64,000 nt of DNA from Lysinibacillus xylanilyticus (GCF_001708185.1 NZ_MDDN01000002.1:598857-662856); one strand, 5' to 3'; counted from the first letter of the stretch, positions 26,523 through 35,535 are shown. The notes: generated by a model from the letters alone, not told the origin. A program made the numbers and translations.

Positions 26523-27377
26523 TTATTTAGCATTAATGGAAAGCGGTAATTTCGCCTCAAATGCTTGCTGTAATTTTCGAGTCCATTCACCTGGAACTCC
26601 AGCACCAATTTTGTTACCATCGACATCGATCACCGGTGTTACTTCCGAAGATACAGATGATACAATTACCTCATCCATCGTTAATAAATCAGCCTTTGTC
26701 ATCGGTTCTTCAATAACAGTTAGGTTAATCTCCGCAGCACATTTTAAAATAACTTGGCGTGTAATACCGTTTAAAATGAAGTTATTTGCAGGGTGTGTAT
26801 AAAGCTTACCATCTTTAATGCCATAAACATTCGCTGATGAACATTCTGTTACGACATCTCCACGATGTAAAATAGCTTCATAGCAACCTTTTTCAGAAGC
26901 TTCTTGCTTTGCCAGTACAGCGCCTAGTAAATTTAAGGATTTAATATCACAACGTAACCAACGGATATCCTCTACAAAAGTAGCCTTAACACCTTTTTCA
27001 AAATTTTCATATGAACGCTCGCCAACTTTAACATTCCCTGTTAATACAGCTGGAACACTTGCATCTGGGAAAATATGATTACGAGAAGTTGTACCACGTG
27101 TAATTTGGAAGTAAACATGTCCAGTGTCTAAATTATTTGTCTCAATAAGTTCATGTAATAATTTGTGTAATACGTCTTTAGTATAAGGAATGACAAGACG
27201 AATTTTTTCGGCACTCGCATAGAAACGATCAATATGTTCTTGTGCTGTGAACATGTTGCCGTTATAAACTTTAATTACTTCATAAATGCCGTCACCAAAT
27301 TGGTAACCTCTGTCTTCTGGGGATACTGCAATAGATCCTTCTTCAACGATTTGATCATTCCATAATGAATATGCCAT
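26523..27377 (-). CDS. dat: D-amino-acid (D-alanine) aminotransferase
   Basis: PLP-dependent fold-type IV enzyme moving amino groups between D-amino acids and 2-oxo acids; it supplies D-Ala/D-Glu for the wall. 284 residues beginning MAYSLWNDQIVEEGSI, nearly identical in recall to the characterised L. sphaericus enzyme (283 residues), which is the best single taxonomic marker in the window. The PLP lysine is in DIKSLNLLGAVLAKQEA near residue 145; the Arg/His substrate clamp is in TRGTTSRNHIFP near 98. It lies 27 bp downstream of pepV on the same strand and ends in its own terminator. With the D-Asp ligase above, it makes D-amino-acid handling a theme of this region. Confidence 0.96.
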   Translation of the reverse strand: MAYSLWNDQIVEEGSIAVSPEDRGYQFGDGIYEVIKVYNGNMFTAQEHIDRFYASAEKIRLVIPYTKDVLHKLLHELIETNNLDTGHVYFQITRGTTSRNHIFPDASVPAVLTGNVKVGERSYENFEKGVKATFVEDIRWLRCDIKSLNLLGAVLAKQEASEKGCYEAILHRGDVVTECSSANVYGIKDGKLYTHPANNFILNGITRQVILKCAAEINLTVIEEPMTKADLLTMDEVIVSSVSSEVTPVIDVDGNKIGAGVPGEWTRKLQQAFEAKLPLSINAK

Positions 27378-27404
27378 GTTTCGCTCATCCTTTTCAGCTT
27401 TAAA

Positions 27405-28811
27405 TTATTTGTTTCCTGCAAGTTCAACAATTGCTTCAGCGTAAATAGCTGTTGCTTTTATAAGATTTTCAATGACAACAAACTCATCTGCACGATGCGC
27501 TACGTCAGGTTCGCCTGGGAACAGCATACCGAATGCCACACCTTTTTTCATGACACGTGCATACGTACCACCACCTGTAGAAAGTAAAGGTGTTTCATAA
27601 TCTCCTGTTTGACGTCTATAGATATCAGCTAAAGTCTGAATCAATGCATCATCCTCACTTACATAATGCGGCTTTGAATCATCTTGAATATCCAATGAAA
27701 ATCCTTTAGCCACCGCTATACGTTGTGCTTCGGTAATTTTTTCATCAAACGGATAAGTGACTGAATAACGCATACTAATCACCATACTGCCACCTTTAGC
27801 TACATCAAAGCTCACAATCCCTGGATTTAATGTAGTTTTACCAGACATTTCGTCCTCAAATTGTAGTTCAAGCATGTTGCCATAATGATCTTGATAAAAA
27901 ACATCTGCGGTAAAGTCGACAAATTGCTTACTTGCCTCTGTCGTCAACTCATGCTGTAAAAATGCTGCAAGATAAACAGCTGCATTGACCCCTTTTTCTG
28001 GTTCCATAGCGTGGGCTGCTTTACCTTTGATAGTTATTATATAGTGAGAACCCTCGATTAATAAAGAGCCTTCTAGCTGATTTTCGCTTAAATATGTGTG
28101 AAAATTCTGTTCGAATTGCGGAGAAACAAATTGCACTGTCGCTTCTGCAAAATCAGGTACCATATTTGGTCGCTTTCCAGCATTAAATAGTAATAGCTGT
28201 TCTTTCGTTGCATCACCAGTTTTATTTTGAGAGAACACTAGCTCTGCAATGCCTTTTTCTGCATTGATGAGTGGGAAATCCGCATCTGGCGCAAATCCAA
28301 TAGTCGGCATTTCCTCGTGTTTAAAATAGTGGTCGACACAGCGGAAGCCTGTTTCTTCATCTGTACCAATAATCATTCGTACTCTTTTATCAAGCTGAAT
28401 GCCTGCATCTTTAACAAGTTTCATAGCCATCCATGCTGCAATAGTTGGTCCCTTATCATCTATTGCACCACGGGCGAATAGTTTACCATCTGCAACAGTG
28501 CCACTAAATGGTGGGTATGTCCAATTTCTTTCATCACCAACAGGTACTACATCAACATGACATAAAATACCTAATAAATCTTCACCTTCACCCATCTGTA
28601 TATGCCCTGCATAATTATCAATATTTTTCGTTTGCAGTCCTTCAGCTTGGCCCTTTGCTAATAACCATTCAAGAGCCTTTAATGGACCATCACCGAAAGG
28701 TACTTCAGTAGTGATCGTATTCTCATCGAGTACACTATTAATTTGCACAAGCTCCTGTAAATCTTGTATTAATTCATCTTGCCTTTCTTTTGCAGCTTGT
28801 AACCAATCCAT
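27405..28811 (-). CDS. pepV: Dipeptidase PepV (M20 family)
   Basis: Zinc peptidase that cleaves dipeptides in the cytoplasm. The ATG at 28811 (MDWLQAAKERQDEL) follows GGAGGAGG and gives 468 residues, close to lactococcal PepV (472). The M20 metal sites are intact: LCHVDVVPVG near residue 87, FARGAIDDKGP near 115, GTDEETGFRC near 150, PDADFPL near 173 and the C-terminal GGGTYAR...FPGEPDVAHRADEFV. B. subtilis YtjP is the corresponding protein. Probably co-transcribed with dat. Confidence 0.92.
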   Translation of the reverse strand: MDWLQAAKERQDELIQDLQELVQINSVLDENTITTEVPFGDGPLKALEWLLAKGQAEGLQTKNIDNYAGHIQMGEGEDLLGILCHVDVVPVGDERNWTYPPFSGTVADGKLFARGAIDDKGPTIAAWMAMKLVKDAGIQLDKRVRMIIGTDEETGFRCVDHYFKHEEMPTIGFAPDADFPLINAEKGIAELVFSQNKTGDATKEQLLLFNAGKRPNMVPDFAEATVQFVSPQFEQNFHTYLSENQLEGSLLIEGSHYIITIKGKAAHAMEPEKGVNAAVYLAAFLQHELTTEASKQFVDFTADVFYQDHYGNMLELQFEDEMSGKTTLNPGIVSFDVAKGGSMVISMRYSVTYPFDEKITEAQRIAVAKGFSLDIQDDSKPHYVSEDDALIQTLADIYRRQTGDYETPLLSTGGGTYARVMKKGVAFGMLFPGEPDVAHRADEFVVIENLIKATAIYAEAIVELAGNK

Positions 28812-29167
28812 ACGATGTACCTCCTCCAATTTCATAACATTATTCTACTCTTTACACCTTAAATTACAATCATCTTTCTGACAACTGTTTTTACAATCTT
28901 CCTCTAACACTACCATATATAGCATGTTCTTCGCTTTTTTCCACAAAATACAGTATAAATTTTTTATTTAAATTGTAAATTTCCCTTGCATTCACTAGAA
29001 AATCAACTAGTTTTTCTATATAATAAAGTTATCAGAATAATTGTTCTGAATATAAAATTAGAAAAGGGGATGTCTAAGGCAGCTACTTATTAGCCTAAGT
29101 GCACTCCGCACATATTGTCGTCCGCTAGTCTTTGCCAAGAGAAATAAGATGAAGGAGTGGTTCATTT
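28812..29167. other. Divergent pepV/ytzE intergenic region
   Basis: 356 bp without a gene. It holds the ytzE promoter and inverted repeat described separately (29019-29049). Otherwise AT-rich with no further feature I can support. Confidence 0.4.
29019..29049 (+). promoter_or_regulatory. -10 box and operator-like inverted repeat before ytzE
   Basis: TATAAT at 29019-29024 followed by the inverted repeat TCAGAA-N6-TTCTGA at 29032-29049, placed where a repressor would block initiation. Possible autoregulation by the HTH protein YtzE. No good -35 hexamer is seen. Confidence 0.4.
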
Positions 29168-29389
29168 ATGAAACCAACTACTGATCGAATGCTTAATCGT
29201 ATTAAAGACGTGTACATGTTTATTTTAGACAAAGGAACCGTGTCTACACAGGATTTAGTCGAAGAGTTTAGTATCACTCCTCGCACCGTTCAAAGAGATT
29301 TGAACGTGTTAGCCTTTAACGATTTGGTGATGAGTCCAAGTCGAGGCAAATGGACAACGACGAAGAAAAAAGTAAAATTGACGTCTTAG
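29168..29389 (+). CDS. ytzE: YtzE, small DeoR-type helix-turn-helix protein
   Basis: 73 residues consisting of little more than a DeoR-type winged helix-turn-helix (VYMFILDKGTVSTQDLVEEFSITPRTVQRDLNVLAFNDLV) and a basic tail (KWTTTKKKVK). It lacks the sugar-phosphate-binding domain of full DeoR regulators, as does B. subtilis YtzE. Probably a small DNA-binding regulator. GAAGGAGTGG ribosome site. It is divergent from pepV-dat. Confidence 0.9.
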   Translation: MKPTTDRMLNRIKDVYMFILDKGTVSTQDLVEEFSITPRTVQRDLNVLAFNDLVMSPSRGKWTTTKKKVKLTS

Positions 29390-29426
29390 TTTTTACGTTT
29401 AACACGTAAAGCATTTTGTATGGGAA

Positions 29427-29460
29427 AAGAATGACCTTTCGTCGTGGTCATTCTTTTTTT
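29427..29460 (+). terminator. Terminator of ytzE
   Basis: AAGAATGACC / GGTCATTCTT perfect 10-bp stem followed by a T run. Confidence 0.85.
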
Positions 29461-29496
29461 GTTGTCTTGTAATTGTTGATGCCCTCATCTATTCAT

Positions 29497-29602
29497 CAAT
29501 TATGCCTAATTGCGTCCGGAATCCACTTTGTGCTTTCATAAAGAGCTCTTCGGAACAGAAATCCCCCCGCCTTTTAATCCGTTTCACTTATATGGGGATT
29601 CC
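29497..29602. repeat. Partial type-2 structured repeat
   Basis: CAATTATGCCTAATTGCGTCCGGAATCC...CTTTGTGCTT matches the left end of the 31-kb copy, with a shortened first hairpin. GGAATCC (29518-29524) can pair with GGATTCC (29596-29602), keeping the second stem although its far arm differs from other copies. Sits in the gap before the MFS gene. Confidence 0.55.
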
Positions 29603-29755
29603 AGTTCATTTCTCTCCTCAATTTGCTAAGAATTACATGCATTTTTATAAATATTTTGTTCTTCAGCGTTATCCCTGTTTATTTTTTGACTATTTACAAT
29701 TGCTCAACAATCCGTTAAAATCGAAACATTCTATATTTTGGAAGGAGGATTTTCT

Positions 29756-30925
29756 ATGAAACTTCCCAAACTGTTCCATCCACTCGTTTGGATTATTTTA
29801 GGCGGAACTATTTTCACACGCATTGCAAGTTTTATGGCAATGCCCTTTCTAGCAATTTACCTACATAATGAAATTGAAGCCTCCCCTTTACAAATAGGTT
29901 TGACAATTGGTATTGCACCATTAATCTCCACTGTAGGAGGTTTCATAGGTGGTTATTTAACAGACCGATTTGGTAGGAAAAGAATCATTTTGCTTACTAT
30001 TATTGTTTGGAGTATCGTGTTCTTCGGCTTTGCAATCGCACAGACTGTTTGGGTCTTCGTAGCATTAAACGCCTTGAATGGCTTATGTCGTTCCTTCTTT
30101 GAGCCTTCCACCCAGGCATTAATGATTGATTTTACTCCCGCTGACAAACGAAAAAGATTGTTTTCATTACGCTATACGGCGATTAACATAGCTGCGGTGA
30201 TCGGTCCCGTTATCGGTGTTTATATTTCTCAATTATCCAGCCCAAGTATCCCTTTTATGCTGACAGGAACTATGTATATTATTTATGCTGTATTTTTATA
30301 TTTCGTTTTAAATTGCTATAAAATGCAACAACAAAAAGCTGCAACACAAACAAAAATATTGCAAACCTTCACAATACTAATAACAAATCGTGTACTATTA
30401 AGTTTTATTTTTGGTGCAATTTTAATAAATATTGGTTACTCTCAATTTGATTCGACACTGCCACAAATCATTGAGCTCAAAATTGAAGACGGTACTAAGC
30501 TTTTTTCTCTACTCATTTCGCTAAATGCAGCAGTTGTGTTATTACTACAATTACCGATTAGTATACTATCTGAACGCTTTTCATCGGCAGCCACTCTATT
30601 AGTAGGAATCCTGTTCTTGGCGTTTGGTCTTTTATTATTCGGCCTCTCAAACAACTATCCGCTGTATATAATCGCTATGATTATATTTACGATTGGTGAG
30701 ATTTTCGCCTTTCCAACTATGAATGTCATGATTGATGAAATTGCGCCTGATACACAAAAGGCAACCTATTTAGGAGCAGCCCAATTTAAAAATTTTGGGG
30801 GCTTTGTTGGGCCAATTATTGGTGGGTGGCTATTATCACATTATATGAATGCAACGTTTGCAGTCATCGCTGTTGTTGTTTTATGCAGTTGTCTATTTTA
30901 TAGAATCAATTATGCCTCTGCATAA
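29756..30925 (+). CDS. Major facilitator superfamily transporter
   Basis: 389 residues from the ATG at 29756 behind GAAGGAGG. Twelve probable membrane segments. The MFS signature after TM2 is clear (GGYLTDRFGRKRIILLTII, residues ~65-83) and a shorter echo follows TM8 (LSERFSSAATLLVG). This layout fits the DHA1 drug/sugar exporter type, but the substrate cannot be assigned. Oddity: the last codons (N-Y-A-S-A-stop) are provided by the type-2 repeat that starts at 30907, so the repeat overlaps the end of the reading frame. Confidence 0.85.
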   Translation: MKLPKLFHPLVWIILGGTIFTRIASFMAMPFLAIYLHNEIEASPLQIGLTIGIAPLISTVGGFIGGYLTDRFGRKRIILLTIIVWSIVFFGFAIAQTVWVFVALNALNGLCRSFFEPSTQALMIDFTPADKRKRLFSLRYTAINIAAVIGPVIGVYISQLSSPSIPFMLTGTMYIIYAVFLYFVLNCYKMQQQKAATQTKILQTFTILITNRVLLSFIFGAILINIGYSQFDSTLPQIIELKIEDGTKLFSLLISLNAAVVLLLQLPISILSERFSSAATLLVGILFLAFGLLLFGLSNNYPLYIIAMIIFTIGEIFAFPTMNVMIDEIAPDTQKATYLGAAQFKNFGGFVGPIIGGWLLSHYMNATFAVIAVVVLCSCLFYRINYASA

Positions 30926-31180
30926 TTGTGTCCGGAATCGGCTTTGTGCTTACTGCTAGATGCAGGTCAGTTAGCCGTTATCGTATGGATGCGATGATTT
31001 TAAGCTACCATCCTTTATTAACTCCTTTCCGATTTCGTGACATCCGCCAGGAGGCTTTGGGCCAACAAGATGTTGGTCACTCAGTCGTTGTGCCACAGGA
31101 CGTGGCGTTTTTAGACTGAGTAGCTGACGCATTGCTTTCGCTACAAAAACCATCTGCTGAAAGAAGTTAAAACTTAAGCC
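30907..31180 (+). repeat. Type-2 structured repeat, fullest copy
   Basis: Begins with a perfect 9-bp hairpin (CAATTATGC 30907-30915 / GCATAATTG 30920-30928), then GTCCGGAATCGG, whose GGAATCGG (30934-30941) pairs with CCGATTTC (31029-31036). Next come GTGACATCCGCCAGGAGG, the stem CCAACA/TGTTGG (31062-31067 / 31071-31076) and a nested hairpin (31079-31086 with 31114-31121; inner GCCAC 31092-31096 with GTGGC 31102-31106; loop AGGAC 31097-31101). It ends near ATCTGCTGAAAGAAGTTAAAA, a right-hand end also seen at about 60955. Overlaps the end of the MFS gene. Confidence 0.8.
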
Positions 31181-31210
31181 GCTACAGTAACTAGACTTCA
31201 GACAAAAAAA

Positions 31211-31282
31211 TCGCTCCATTTCTTTTAGCGAATCTCAAGCATTTGAAAAACTTGCTTGGACTCACTATTAGGAATGGAGCGA
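31211..31282 (-). terminator. Terminator of the diguanylate cyclase gene
   Basis: TCGCTCCATT (31211-31220) / AATGGAGCGA (31273-31282) with an inner CAAGCA..TGCTTG hairpin; the minus-strand T run is at 31204-31210. Confidence 0.7.
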
Positions 31283-31320
31283 GCAATATTACAATTTATC
31301 CTTATAATTTTTAAGTGGTT

Positions 31321-32835
31321 TTAGCTTTCTTCATCAGCAGCAACCTCTTCATAACTGGAGTATTGGTCTTTACCAGCATTTTTCGATTGATATAATGCCT
31401 TATCTGCACGCTCAAATAAACTTCTTTCTGACTCATCCGGATGAATGCAAATGGCACCGCCCATACTGACTGAAAGTACAGACCATCTATCAATAGTGAC
31501 TTTATCAACATACTTCAAGTGGCGAATTTTCTCCAAAATAGAATTCGCTATTTGCTGTATAGCTTCTTCCTTCGCGTCATACAAAACAACTGCAAATTCA
31601 TCCCCACCGAACCTTACAACAAAGCCATTCCTTTCCACTTCTTGTTTTAAAATTCTTGCTGTTTCAATCAGGATTTTATCTCCTTCGCCATGTCCAAATC
31701 GATCATTTACTTGTTTAAAATTATCTAAATCTAGCAACAATAAACCAGGTTGATTCATCTTCCTTTTCCTTAATAACTTGTCCATTTTTCTAATATAGGT
31801 AGCACGATTATAGACATTTGTTAACGGATCGTATGTTGCAAGATGCATCGTTTTGGAAAGGAGTTTATTGATGACTAATAGCATTATGAAAGAAGTTACT
31901 AATGCAATACAAAGCAATAGCTGAAACTGCTTTGTATTTTTAGCTAGCGCCTTTAATTCTGTGAAATTACCATATTTCACAAACACAACCCTTTTAGAAG
32001 ATTCCCCTCGAACCGTTTCTGCTTCGTATGGTAAAAAACGATACTTTTCAATATAGCCATTTTGAAACTCCTCTTGAAATTCCGTTGGCTGCATCGTTTT
32101 TCTTGCTAACTCAAAATGCTCTTGAAATTTTTTCGATTGATCTGTTACAGTTGTTTTACTGGCTTTAGAATAATCAAAGAAAACTCCCCCCGCATTTATC
32201 GTTTGTACCTCTAACAAATCAGCATATTTATCAATTAAATATTCAGATGTCTTTTCAAAGTTAAAAGTTTGGAACACAGGATTATCAAGTAAGTCTATAC
32301 CTAACTCAAATAAATATTTGTTATCAGGTGTCGCTAAATAGCTAAATTTTCGATAGCCCCCTGTTGTTGTCGAAATATCTATGCCATCACTGTAGAATTC
32401 CCCGCTTGCTCGACGTTCATCTAGTAAAGCAGAAAAACGTATGCAGCATTTTGAAAAATTTAATCCTTTATCTTTTTCAAAAGTTGTATAAATTACAGTA
32501 TTTGATTGATCGAGTATGTACACATCCATACCATGTTCGTTTTTAATCTTCTGCAAATCCCACGTCGCTATATCTGGATTTTCTCTATAATATGTAATTA
32601 GTTTCCGGAGTTCTTCTTCCATTTTGTCAGAGATATTCTTATCAAAATAATAATGGGCATTATCTACAGTTTGCATATCTGTCAGAATATGCTTTTCAAT
32701 TAACTCTCTATTCAAGGCTTCTTGTTCTTCTATATCTGCCATTAGTATTTGCCTGTTGACATAAGAAATGACAGCAACCAGTACTAATGCAAAGACAATT
32801 AAAGATATTAATAATTTAATTCTCAGGTTTTTCAT
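31321..32835 (-). CDS. Membrane-anchored GGDEF diguanylate cyclase
   Basis: 504 residues: TM1 at about 7-29, an extracytoplasmic sensor region of ~275 residues (dCache-like by size; YILDQSNTVIYTTFEKDKGLNF), TM2 at about 306-328, then a C-terminal GGDEF domain. The active motif RFGGDEFAVV is intact, as is LLLDLDNFKQVNDRFGHGEGD, so it probably makes cyclic di-GMP. The allosteric I-site RxxD expected shortly before GGDEF is absent (ERNGFVVRFGGDEF), so product inhibition through that site is unlikely. No EAL domain. A single-gene unit with a GAGGAC ribosome site and its own terminator. Confidence 0.92.
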   Translation of the reverse strand: MKNLRIKLLISLIVFALVLVAVISYVNRQILMADIEEQEALNRELIEKHILTDMQTVDNAHYYFDKNISDKMEEELRKLITYYRENPDIATWDLQKIKNEHGMDVYILDQSNTVIYTTFEKDKGLNFSKCCIRFSALLDERRASGEFYSDGIDISTTTGGYRKFSYLATPDNKYLFELGIDLLDNPVFQTFNFEKTSEYLIDKYADLLEVQTINAGGVFFDYSKASKTTVTDQSKKFQEHFELARKTMQPTEFQEEFQNGYIEKYRFLPYEAETVRGESSKRVVFVKYGNFTELKALAKNTKQFQLLLCIALVTSFIMLLVINKLLSKTMHLATYDPLTNVYNRATYIRKMDKLLRKRKMNQPGLLLLDLDNFKQVNDRFGHGEGDKILIETARILKQEVERNGFVVRFGGDEFAVVLYDAKEEAIQQIANSILEKIRHLKYVDKVTIDRWSVLSVSMGGAICIHPDESERSLFERADKALYQSKNAGKDQYSSYEEVAADEES

Positions 32836-32968
32836 TAATTTGTCCTCTACTTAATTTCACCATCTTTTTTCTGAAAGATTTAGAGATTTTTTAGTACCAT
32901 AGACTAAAAAGCTATTCATTGAAAGTTATATCATATTATACATTCACTATTATAAGTATGTATATTAA

Positions 32969-33006
32969 AATACCTCGATACTAATTGTCCTTAGCATCGA
33001 GGTATT
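32969..33006 (-). terminator. Terminator after the pseudouridine synthase gene
   Basis: AATACCTCGAT / ATCGAGGTATT perfect 11-bp stem, adjacent to the stop codon at 33009. Confidence 0.8.
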
Positions 33007-33008
33007 CT

Positions 33009-33722
33009 TTAATCCCTATTCTGTAATCCGACTAACTCTTCAGCAGTTAACTCTCGATATTCACCTAATTCTAGATTGTCATCTAGCTTTAGGTTCCCCA
33101 TCGACAGCCGCTTTAAATACGTTACACGTTTACCTACTGCCTCAAACATACGCTTCACCTGATGAAACTTACCTTCTTGAATCATTAACTCAATTTCTGA
33201 TTGCTGAGCAGATTTTAATATGATGAGCTCTCCCGGTTTTGTTACATAACCATCGTCTAGCTCAACACCTTGAGCAAATTTCTCACAGTCTTCATCCGTG
33301 ACAATACCTTCTATTTGTGCATAATAGACCTTTGGCACGTGCTTTTTTGGAGACAATAAATTATGTGCTAATATGCCATCATTTGTTAACAGCAATAACC
33401 CCTCTGTATCTTTATCTAAGCGACCTACCGGGAAAGGCTCGAAATGTTGAAGTAAAGGATCTAACAAATCAATGACGGTTTCATCCCGTAAATCTTCTGT
33501 TGCAGAAATAACTCCCGGAGGCTTATTCATCATAATGTATACAAATTCTGTATATATAACACGTTCACCAAAAACGGAGACATCTTGCTTTTCAGGGTCA
33601 ACATGCAATGCTGCATCCTTCACATATGCACCATCCACTGTCACTGCTTTTTGCTTTAGAAGTTGTTTAACTTCCTTGCGTGACCCATAACCCATATTCG
33701 CCAGTAATTTATCTAATCGCAT
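33009..33722 (-). CDS. ytzG: RsuA-family 16S rRNA pseudouridine synthase (YtzG)
   Basis: 237 residues: an N-terminal S4 RNA-binding domain (MRLDKLLANMGYGSRKEVKQLLK) and the RsuA/RluB catalytic domain with the aspartate in PVGRLDKDTEGLLLLTNDG near residues 98-116. In E. coli RsuA modifies U516 of 16S rRNA; the site here is inferred. Lies 8 bp downstream of ytgP, which indicates an operon, as in B. subtilis. GGAGGTATT ribosome site. Confidence 0.92.
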   Translation of the reverse strand: MRLDKLLANMGYGSRKEVKQLLKQKAVTVDGAYVKDAALHVDPEKQDVSVFGERVIYTEFVYIMMNKPPGVISATEDLRDETVIDLLDPLLQHFEPFPVGRLDKDTEGLLLLTNDGILAHNLLSPKKHVPKVYYAQIEGIVTDEDCEKFAQGVELDDGYVTKPGELIILKSAQQSEIELMIQEGKFHQVKRMFEAVGKRVTYLKRLSMGNLKLDDNLELGEYRELTAEELVGLQNRD

Positions 33723-33730
33723 AATACCTC

Positions 33731-35353
33731 CTATTTCAATCCCAGTTTGTTCGTAATTCTTGTCAATCGTTCACCGAGTAATTTTTGTGCTAAACCTAAG
33801 CGTAAAGACAAATAGCCATATACGGCTACACCTACTCCAGCACAAATAACAGAATAAACTAATGCGGAGAATTTACCATCTACTGGTCCCATCAATAACT
33901 CTAAAAGTTTATGAACAATTAGTACACTTACCGCCATGGCCACTGTCAAACAAGAAATAAGCATCACACGACGTATAACCATTTCTGATCTATAGTTTAG
34001 TGTTTGTCGTAGCACAAATACATTGATGATAATTGATACACTATAGCCAATAGCTGTAGCAAGAATCGCGCCATCCGCCTCCATCCAACGAATTAAAGGA
34101 ATATTAATGGCTAGCTTTACTAAAATACCAGATAATAAGCTAAAGACAATCCATTTTTGGAAATCAATGCCCTGTAAAAGAGCCGCTGTTACTTGGAACA
34201 ATGCAAATAAAATTGCAACAGGTGCGTAATGGGCTAAAATTGTAGCCCCCATCTCACTTTCAGAATAGAGCATAAAGTATATTTCATTTGATAACAACGA
34301 AATTCCAACTACCGCTGGCAATGTAATAAAAATTAATATTTGATATGTCTTATCCATTGCATGTCGTAGTGATAAATATTCACCTTGCGTATAATATTTT
34401 GTAATCGTCGGTACAAGAGCCATCGAAAAACCTGTAGCTAGCATTACCGGAATAATGACAACCTTATGAGTTGTAAAGTTAATCATTGATAAATAACTAT
34501 CTGTCACTCCCGCTAATCCGATTGATGTCATAGCTCCGTTAAATGTTAGCATATCTACTAATTGGAATAACGGATTAGCAACGCCTACAAACACCATTGG
34601 AATCGAATACGTAATAACTTCTTTATATATGTCGGACATTGGGAGCTGCTTAGACGTAACGCTTTGGCTGCGTAGTAAATCAAATTCAGGTTGGTATTTT
34701 TTCCAATAATAATAGAGTGTCAATAACCCACCAATTGCCCCGATAAATGCAGCAAATACTGCGAAGGAGATCGCCGTTTCTGGTTGCCCATTGAAAACTA
34801 CTACAACTAAGAATGAACCACCTAACAACACAACAATACGAACAATTTGCTCCACTAACTGCGAAACTGCTGTAGGCTCCATTTTGTCATAACCTTGGAA
34901 AAACCCACGCCAAAGACTCATAAATGGCACAACAATTAATGCAAAGCTAACCCAGCGCATTACTGAGGCAATTTGCTCAATCGTAAATGCCTGCTCATCA
35001 CTTTTAATAACAAGACCCGCTATTGGCTTAGCTAGTATAAAGAGAGCAATAAACGCAGCAACACCAGTAATCAGCATAATCATTATGCCTGATTTCATCA
35101 GCTTACGACCTGACTGGTAATCACCCGCTGCATTGTATTTAGAAACAAACTTGGATACAGCAATTGGCGCACCCGAGATGGCTATAGCCAGCATAATCGA
35201 ATAGGGAATGTATGCATATTGATAGAGGGCAATATTCTCCTCACCCACAATCGCATAAAACGGAAAAATATAAATTAATCCGAGCACCTTCGATAAAAAC
35301 ATCCCCATTGTTAATATCGCAGTACCTTTCATTAAATTGGACATCATACCCAT
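33731..35353 (-). CDS. murJ: YtgP/MurJ-family flippase of the MOP superfamily
   Basis: Multi-pass membrane protein of 540 residues with about 14 membrane segments; the N-terminal part KGTAILTMGMFLSKVLGLIYIFPFY is typical for MurJ/SpoVB. In B. subtilis YtgP (MurJ) is a lipid II flippase working in parallel with Amj. Charged residues within early helices (SKVLG, KFVSKYN) match the family. Three ATG codons lie at residues 1, 3 and 4 without a strong ribosome site, so the exact start is uncertain. Operon with the pseudouridine synthase gene. Paralogue confusion with SpoVB/YkvU is possible, but the order favours YtgP. Confidence 0.88.
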   Translation of the reverse strand: MGMMSNLMKGTAILTMGMFLSKVLGLIYIFPFYAIVGEENIALYQYAYIPYSIMLAIAISGAPIAVSKFVSKYNAAGDYQSGRKLMKSGIMIMLITGVAAFIALFILAKPIAGLVIKSDEQAFTIEQIASVMRWVSFALIVVPFMSLWRGFFQGYDKMEPTAVSQLVEQIVRIVVLLGGSFLVVVVFNGQPETAISFAVFAAFIGAIGGLLTLYYYWKKYQPEFDLLRSQSVTSKQLPMSDIYKEVITYSIPMVFVGVANPLFQLVDMLTFNGAMTSIGLAGVTDSYLSMINFTTHKVVIIPVMLATGFSMALVPTITKYYTQGEYLSLRHAMDKTYQILIFITLPAVVGISLLSNEIYFMLYSESEMGATILAHYAPVAILFALFQVTAALLQGIDFQKWIVFSLLSGILVKLAINIPLIRWMEADGAILATAIGYSVSIIINVFVLRQTLNYRSEMVIRRVMLISCLTVAMAVSVLIVHKLLELLMGPVDGKFSALVYSVICAGVGVAVYGYLSLRLGLAQKLLGERLTRITNKLGLK

Positions 35354-35419
35354 CCATTCATCGTAAAATCAAGATTTTCATTATCATAACACTTAGAAAA
35401 ACACTTATTAAATAATTGC

Positions 35420-35535
35420 TGTAAAGACGCTTGCTTCGGTAGCATCCTATCTTTTTACAGGTATCTGAGTGGATTCCCTTGCTACCCGAGTACTTTTAAG
35501 CAATTCAGGGAAACTGTTTGATTTGCAAACGCTCT
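35420..35535 (-). other. Possible folded leader or small RNA upstream of murJ
   Basis: In the 458-bp gap between murJ and asnB. On the minus strand TTCCCT..TTGCT pairs with AGCAA.GGGAA, and CTGTAAAAAGA with TCTTTACAG; TGCTACC can alternatively pair with GGTAGCA across the two hairpins. This could be a structured 5' leader of murJ or simply another decayed repeat. No match to a riboswitch class I know. The rest of the gap (35536-35760) is AT-rich with nothing I can support. Confidence 0.3.

Noticed and set aside
29502..29759. Small gene upstream of the MFS transporter
   Set aside because: It overlaps a type-2 repeat fragment, lacks a ribosome site and shows no family resemblance.
30926..31219. 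Small genes downstream of the MFS transporter
   Set aside because: The frames lie inside the structured repeat and have no ribosome sites.
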